Shown here: in pieces, positions 14,213 to 18,134 of the stretch
Numbering within the stretch: position 1 is the first letter of the stretch
Layout: every line of letters starts with the position of its first letter
Origin: Bacillota bacterium
Lineage (GTDB): Bacteria; Bacillota; Clostridia; Acetivibrionales; DTU013
NCBI GenBank assembly: GCA_023411715.1
Contig: JAEYOM010000018.1
Coordinates: 1 to 18,134 of the forward strand
Length of the DNA stretch: 18,134 bases
Reading direction: 5' to 3'
Position numbers and translations under genes: made by a program
The notes under the pieces: generated by a model
Database searches by the model: none
What the model saw: only the letters and a program-made list of their open reading frames with translations
What the model was told of the DNA's origin: nothing

Positions 14213-14929
14213 TCAGCTGGATTTACCGTCGTCGACCACCCGAAGCATTCGGTAGCCGACGCCTATATGAGTTTGAATGTATTTAGGCTGAGAAGGCTTT
14301 TTTTCCAGCTTTTTTCGCAGGGTTGCCATAAAAACGCGCAGTGCTGGGATGTCATTGGCGTAATTGCCCCATATTTCATGCAGGATAAAATTATGTGTCA
14401 GCACTTTCCCTATGTTTTTAGCCAGCAGGCAAAGGAGCCTATACTCGATTGGAGTCAGGTGTATTTCTTCTCCATCCAGCCAAGTGCAGCCTGCGGCATA
14501 ATCAATCTTTAAATTCCCATTGATAAAGACGGACGCGTCTTTTTGCAGCTTTTCACTGTCATATCGAACCCTGCGCAGACTAACGCGGAGTCGCGCCAGC
14601 AATTCTTCCACGCTGAACGGCTTTGTTAGATAGTCGTCCGCGCCGGCATCAAGCGCACCAATTTTGTCATGGTCCTCACTGCGCGCGCTGACCACAATGA
14701 TTGGCATGTTCGACCATACCCGGACCTTTTTTATGATATCCACGCCGTCCATATCCGGAAGTCCTAAATCCAGAATCATGATGTCCGGCTGCTTGGAAAC
14801 GGCCTCAAAAATCGAACCCTCGCCTGTTCCGGCCGTATGGTATAGGTATCCCTGGGTTTCCAGCGTTGTAGTAATCAGCTTTCGGATCGCCTTGTCGTCC
14901 TCCACCACGAGAATCAAGGGCTTATTCAT
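14213..14929 (-). CDS. kdpE: response regulator KdpE (OmpR/PhoB family)
   Basis: A 238-aa cytoplasmic transcription factor that, once phosphorylated by KdpD, should activate the kdp structural operon. The receiver domain (about 1-118) has the acidic pair VVEDD (8-12), the phosphorylated Asp54 in ILDLGLPDMDG, and the conserved Lys in LTKPFSVEELL. The C-terminal winged helix (about 135-230) has the PhoB-like pattern LTPIEYRLL and the recognition helix region ending in IQTHIGVGYRM. ATG at 14927-14929 is chosen: it overlaps the kdpD stop by 8 bases and has GGAGGAGG upstream; the alternative TTG two codons earlier is less likely. The overlap implies coupled translation with kdpD. Confidence 0.97.
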   Translation of the reverse strand: MNKPLILVVEDDKAIRKLITTTLETQGYLYHTAGTGEGSIFEAVSKQPDIMILDLGLPDMDGVDIIKKVRVWSNMPIIVVSARSEDHDKIGALDAGADDYLTKPFSVEELLARLRVSLRRVRYDSEKLQKDASVFINGNLKIDYAAGCTWLDGEEIHLTPIEYRLLCLLAKNIGKVLTHNFILHEIWGNYANDIPALRVFMATLRKKLEKKPSQPKYIQTHIGVGYRMLRVVDDGKSS

Positions 14930-17621
14930 GAACAACCACCTCCTCCGCCTGCAGGGTAAAGCAAAATACCGTACCCTGCGGGATATTGTCTTTTACGTAG
15001 ATTTTACCTCCATGTGCGTCAATAATTGATTTACATAAGTAAAGACCCAGGCCCAGGCCGCGTCGTCCATCCCCGCGGGTATTATTTGCCGTATAGAACA
15101 TGTCGAAAAGTTTTGACTTGACTTCGTTTGATATGCCAGGACCATCATCGGAAATTTCCACAAGAACCATCTGTGTTTCATGTCTTGCCGAAATAGTGAT
15201 ATGAGATCCGGGCGGCGTATATTTTATAGCATTGTCCACAATATTGATCAGAACCTGAATAATCAATCTGGAATCCATTTTCGCCATTAAAAGCTCGTCA
15301 TCCAGAACAGTCCTTATATTATATTCCACACTGTTCCGATTAATATGAAGCAATGCCTCGGCGATGACCTCCTCCAGAAGCTCGGGTTGCATGTCCAAAT
15401 TCAGTGTTCCATTATCGATCCGGGTAATAGAAAGGAGGTTTTCCACAAGATTGATAAGCCACATTGAATCATCGTATATATCCGTATACAGACCTTTCTT
15501 TTGTTCTTCGCTTAAAACTGCTGAATTTCCCATGAGAACACCGGCGCTGCCGGAAATACTGGTGAGCGGAGTGCGTAGATCATGGGAAATTGCGCGGAGT
15601 ATATTGGCGCGGAGCTGTTCCTGCTGTACCTGGATGGATATTTGCTTTTGCGCTTCGTTTAGCCGTTCTTTTTCAAGCGCCAATGCGCACTCCCCAAGCA
15701 TTGCAATCATAAGGCTTTTTTCGAAAGCCTCCAAAGGAGCCTCTTTGTCCATGACAATTGCCGCTACAGCGAGTACCGCATCGCCTCCGCGGACCGCAAG
15801 ATATAGGCATTTTGCGGCAGAAAGGGTATTTGTTGTGGCTCCCGCCCGTTTGTTGTTCTTATATACCCACTCAGCTACCGCGCGTTCATCCACTCCAAGA
15901 TAAGCCTGCGGATCAACCGGCGAATTTTTTTTGGGGAAAACCAGCGGTTCGGATAGAATATTCGACTGCCTGGAATAAAAGATCACGGTTCTGTCCAACA
16001 GTTTGACCATCTGCCGCGCAGTTTCGCCCAGAATATCCGCTTCATCCTTTGCCTGCTGTAATATACGGCTTGTCTCTAAAAGCACCTCTGTGCGGTAAGC
16101 CTTTTGTGCCGATTGGTGAGCCTGCTCCTTTATTCTTTTTGTTAGCGTGCTGGTGATTAAGGAGGCCGCCAGCATAACTAAAAATGTCACCGGATAACCC
16201 AGATCATATGCCTGAAAAGTAAAGCGTGGCTCAGTAAAGAAATAGTTGAACAGCAGTATGCTTAATACCGACGATATAGCACTGTATATCCGGCCCTTCG
16301 TAAGAATTGCATTCACCAGGACACCCAGGATATAAACCATAATAATGTTTGCTATACTGAAACCCAAAGTGTAAAACCAGAATCCAATCAATGTACAGAT
16401 GACTAAAATCCCTATGGATTTGGCTGAATCTGCCGGAGAAAACTCAGGAGGCTTTATGAATTTCGGAAGTCGCATACGGTATGACGGCTGCTCGTCTGGA
16501 ATGATGTAAATGTCGAGGGTTGGGGCAAGCGCGGCCAGCCTGTCAACAAAATTGAATTTCTTAAACCACATTCTCGTATGGCTGGACCGACCCATAACTA
16601 TTTTTGAAACACGACTTGCTTTTGCATATTCTGCAATCTGCCCGGGAATATCCTCTCCATACACGGTTGCAATTTGTGCGCCAAGCTGCTCGGCCAGTCT
16701 AAGATTTTCTCTCAGCGCCAGCCTTTTTTTATCATCCAGTTCATGCGTTTCCGGCGTTTCCACAAACAATGCTGTAAGCGCACCGTGAAAAGCATCCGCC
16801 ATCCTCGCCGCTGCGCGAATGACTTTGGCGCTGGACGGGGCCGATGAAAGACAGACTAAAATATGCTCGTTGGTATAGGGCTTCTCGTCTTTTGACGGCT
16901 CGCTATATAGCGCCGAGATCCTGTTGACCTGATCTGCAGTGCGGCGTAATGCGATTTCACGCAAAGCAACCAGTTTTTCTTTTGTAAAAAAATTTGTTAA
17001 AGCCCGTTGCGCCTGTTCTTCGCGATAGACTTTCCCTTTGTTTAAACGGTCTATCAGATCGTCCGGTTCAATATCAACCAGCTCAATTTGATTGGCGCTA
17101 TCAAATACGCTGTCCGGAATGCGTTCACGCACAGAAACTCCGGTGATGGAAGCAACAACATCGTTCAGACTTTCGATATGTTGAACATTAATGGTGGTAT
17201 AGACGTCGATTCCCGCGCGCAGCAGTTCCTCCACATCCTGATATCTCTTCTTGTGACGGCAGCCTTCAGCATTCGTATGCGCCAGTTCATCCACCAAAAT
17301 AAGTCCCGGTCTTCTCCGGATGGCGTTGTCCAAATCAAATTCTTTTAATACGACGCCTTTGTAGGAAATTTCCAAAGAGGGCAGGATTTCCAATCCTTCC
17401 AGGAGAGCCATTGTTTCTGGCCGGTCGTGGGGTTCAATGTAACCGGCTATCACATCGATGCCGTCCTTTTTTGCCTCTCGGGCGTCATTCAACATGGCAC
17501 AGGTTTTACCGACACCTGCAGCGTAACCGAAGTAAATTCTCAACCTGCCGAGTCTTTTTTCCGCAGGTATCGTGGAAAGCTGCTCAAGCAGGGAAGCTGA
17601 ATCCGTTTGCTTGATTGCCAT
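14922..17621 (-). CDS. kdpD: sensor histidine kinase KdpD
   Basis: An 899-aa full-length KdpD, which senses low potassium and phosphorylates KdpE. The N-terminal KdpD domain (about 20-230) has a P-loop GYAAGVGKT (32-40) and Walker B-like DELAHTN (111-117). A universal stress protein domain follows (about 252-375, IVMGRSSHTRMW); in Staphylococcus this domain binds c-di-AMP, but the SxS...FTAxY motif is only approximated here. Four membrane helices (about 402-492) precede a GAF-like region (about 510-650). The kinase core has His680 in AISHDLRTPLTS, an N box around NIVDNAIKYTPP (793-804), and GLGLGLYLCKSI (855-866). ATG at 17619-17621 has AGAGGCGTGA upstream, which lies inside the first of three tandem repeats. 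The downstream kdpE overlaps by 8 bases. Confidence 0.98.
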   Translation of the reverse strand: MAIKQTDSASLLEQLSTIPAEKRLGRLRIYFGYAAGVGKTCAMLNDAREAKKDGIDVIAGYIEPHDRPETMALLEGLEILPSLEISYKGVVLKEFDLDNAIRRRPGLILVDELAHTNAEGCRHKKRYQDVEELLRAGIDVYTTINVQHIESLNDVVASITGVSVRERIPDSVFDSANQIELVDIEPDDLIDRLNKGKVYREEQAQRALTNFFTKEKLVALREIALRRTADQVNRISALYSEPSKDEKPYTNEHILVCLSSAPSSAKVIRAAARMADAFHGALTALFVETPETHELDDKKRLALRENLRLAEQLGAQIATVYGEDIPGQIAEYAKASRVSKIVMGRSSHTRMWFKKFNFVDRLAALAPTLDIYIIPDEQPSYRMRLPKFIKPPEFSPADSAKSIGILVICTLIGFWFYTLGFSIANIIMVYILGVLVNAILTKGRIYSAISSVLSILLFNYFFTEPRFTFQAYDLGYPVTFLVMLAASLITSTLTKRIKEQAHQSAQKAYRTEVLLETSRILQQAKDEADILGETARQMVKLLDRTVIFYSRQSNILSEPLVFPKKNSPVDPQAYLGVDERAVAEWVYKNNKRAGATTNTLSAAKCLYLAVRGGDAVLAVAAIVMDKEAPLEAFEKSLMIAMLGECALALEKERLNEAQKQISIQVQQEQLRANILRAISHDLRTPLTSISGSAGVLMGNSAVLSEEQKKGLYTDIYDDSMWLINLVENLLSITRIDNGTLNLDMQPELLEEVIAEALLHINRNSVEYNIRTVLDDELLMAKMDSRLIIQVLINIVDNAIKYTPPGSHITISARHETQMVLVEISDDGPGISNEVKSKLFDMFYTANNTRGDGRRGLGLGLYLCKSIIDAHGGKIYVKDNIPQGTVFCFTLQAEEVVVHE

Positions 17622-17627
17622 TTAATC

Positions 17628-17693
17628 ACGCCTCTTTCCTTGTAGAAATACGCCTCTTTCTTTGTAGAAATACGCCTCTTTCTTTGTAGAAAT
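17628..17693. repeat. three 22-bp tandem repeats in the kdpD leader
   Basis: Three head-to-tail copies of ACGCCTCTTTCTTTGTAGAA plus AT (17628-17649, 17650-17671, 17672-17693), with no spacer. The first differs from the other two by one base (CCTTG for CTTTG). Read on the minus strand, each unit carries GAAAGAGGCGT, and the copy nearest the gene serves as the kdpD ribosome binding region. No open frame or CRISPR-like spacer is present. Confidence 0.95.
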
Positions 17694-17705
17694 CTGTTTT
17701 TATTC

Positions 17706-17711
17706 AGTATA
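17706..17711 (-). promoter_or_regulatory. possible -10 box of kdpDE
   Basis: TATACT on the minus strand, just upstream of the tandem repeats, in an AT-rich region. A second TATACT and a TATAAT lie further upstream (about 17750-17770), so the true start cannot be fixed; none has a good -35 hexamer. Confidence 0.35.
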
Positions 17712-17847
17712 ACATAATAAAAATCAGCACAGCGTTATAGTTTTTCTCATAGTATAAAGATTATATTAAGATGATACTGGGCTGAAGTAAAATCTGAACA
17801 ATAATATTTGCTGAAGAAGCTGAGAAAATAGCCGAACACACAGCAAT

Positions 17848-17874
17848 GGCAGACAGTTAAATCCGCTGTCTGCC
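17848..17874. repeat. strong intergenic hairpin
   Basis: GGCAGACAG (17848-17856) and CTGTCTGCC (17866-17874) form a perfect 9-bp stem with a 9-base loop. Neither side has a T run, so it is not a typical terminator. It may be an operator palindrome, a transcript-end stabiliser for the coiled-coil gene at the right edge, or part of a repeat. Confidence 0.6.
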
Positions 17875-17883
17875 TCACACATT

Positions 17884-17907
17884 GTCCACGGTTCATAAAT
17901 GTCCCTA
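17884..17907. repeat. possible single copy of the GGGACA repeat
   Basis: TGTCCACGGTTCATAAATGT followed by CCC resembles the short inverted-type repeats seen at 27-187 (AAATGTCCC is shared with 178-187). Only one degenerate copy is visible, so this may be chance. Confidence 0.25.
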
Positions 17908-17958
17908 TGGAATCGCACCTAAAAGCTACAATTTATTAACCTTGCAATAAGAAACCGT

Positions 17959-18134
17959 TTATTTCTTGTTTATATATATTGTAACGGTAACAAAATCGGA
18001 ATCCAGCCTGATAGTTTCTATCTGACCTTCCAATTCTTCCTTCTCAGTCTTCAATTCATTGATCGTATCAGCATTTTTTGCGCTGTTCTGCTGGAGTACC
18101 TGGATTTGTGAGTCGATCTCGTCAGATCGTTTCA
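17959..18134 (-). CDS. C-terminal end of a coiled-coil protein (partial)
   Basis: The 57 C-terminal residues of a gene that enters from the right edge; the start is outside the window. The fragment begins KRSDEIDSQIQVLQQN and is a charged heptad-like helix (IDSQIQVLQQN, INELKTEKEELEGQI), ending in a strand-like VTVTIYINKK. The combination of a coiled coil followed by a short beta ending recalls the soluble part of DUF4349-type or similar envelope proteins, but no membrane helix follows and the fragment is too short to assign. Codon use looks normal for coding sequence in this frame, with no internal stop. Confidence 0.6.
   Translation of the reverse strand, partial: KRSDEIDSQIQVLQQNSAKNADTINELKTEKEELEGQIETIRLDSDFVTVTIYINKK

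Noticed and set aside
17628..17693. Tandem repeats as a minimal CRISPR array
   Set aside because: The 22-bp units touch each other with no spacers, and no cas gene is present.

Overview
The window looks like a chromosomal segment of a low-to-moderate GC Firmicute, most likely a member of the Clostridia. This is inferred from four things: strong AGGAGG-type ribosome binding sites, a polA-coaE-lytic transglycosylase cluster, a CD3324-family small regulator, and a complete clostridial-type kdp locus. The species cannot be named from the sequence. No tRNA, rRNA, CRISPR array, intact transposase or prophage gene was seen.

Left part (1-1380, + strand): a short array of degenerate GGGACA-type repeats precedes a family 2 glycosyltransferase and an overlapping DUF2304 membrane protein, and the pair ends in a clear terminator. 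Everything after that is on the minus strand. From left to right: a 62-aa membrane protein (1389-1577); a small helix-turn-helix CD3324-family protein and a protein with faint nucleotidyltransferase resemblance (1786-3097); a membrane-anchored diguanylate cyclase with a small unknown partner gene (3262-4756); and a probable operon polA-coaE-lytic transglycosylase (4805-8708).

Right part (8811-17711): a full high-affinity potassium uptake locus, read leftwards. kdpD and kdpE (sensor kinase and response regulator, 8-bp overlap) form one unit with its own terminator. A separate structural operon follows. It begins with a 30-aa membrane peptide gene and kdpF, both unreported in the supplied ORFs because of their size. 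It continues with kdpA, kdpB, an extra 113-aa single-pass membrane protein, and kdpC, and ends in a strong hairpin. KdpD senses potassium limitation and phosphorylates KdpE, which should switch on the KdpFABC pump. KdpB keeps the serine (S162) that in E. coli is phosphorylated to shut the pump down.

The most unusual items are the two extra small membrane proteins in the kdp operon, three 22-bp tandem repeats right before the kdpD start that duplicate its ribosome binding region, and the nucleotidyltransferase-like/CD3324 gene pair. The right edge holds the C-terminal end of a coiled-coil protein cut by the window.
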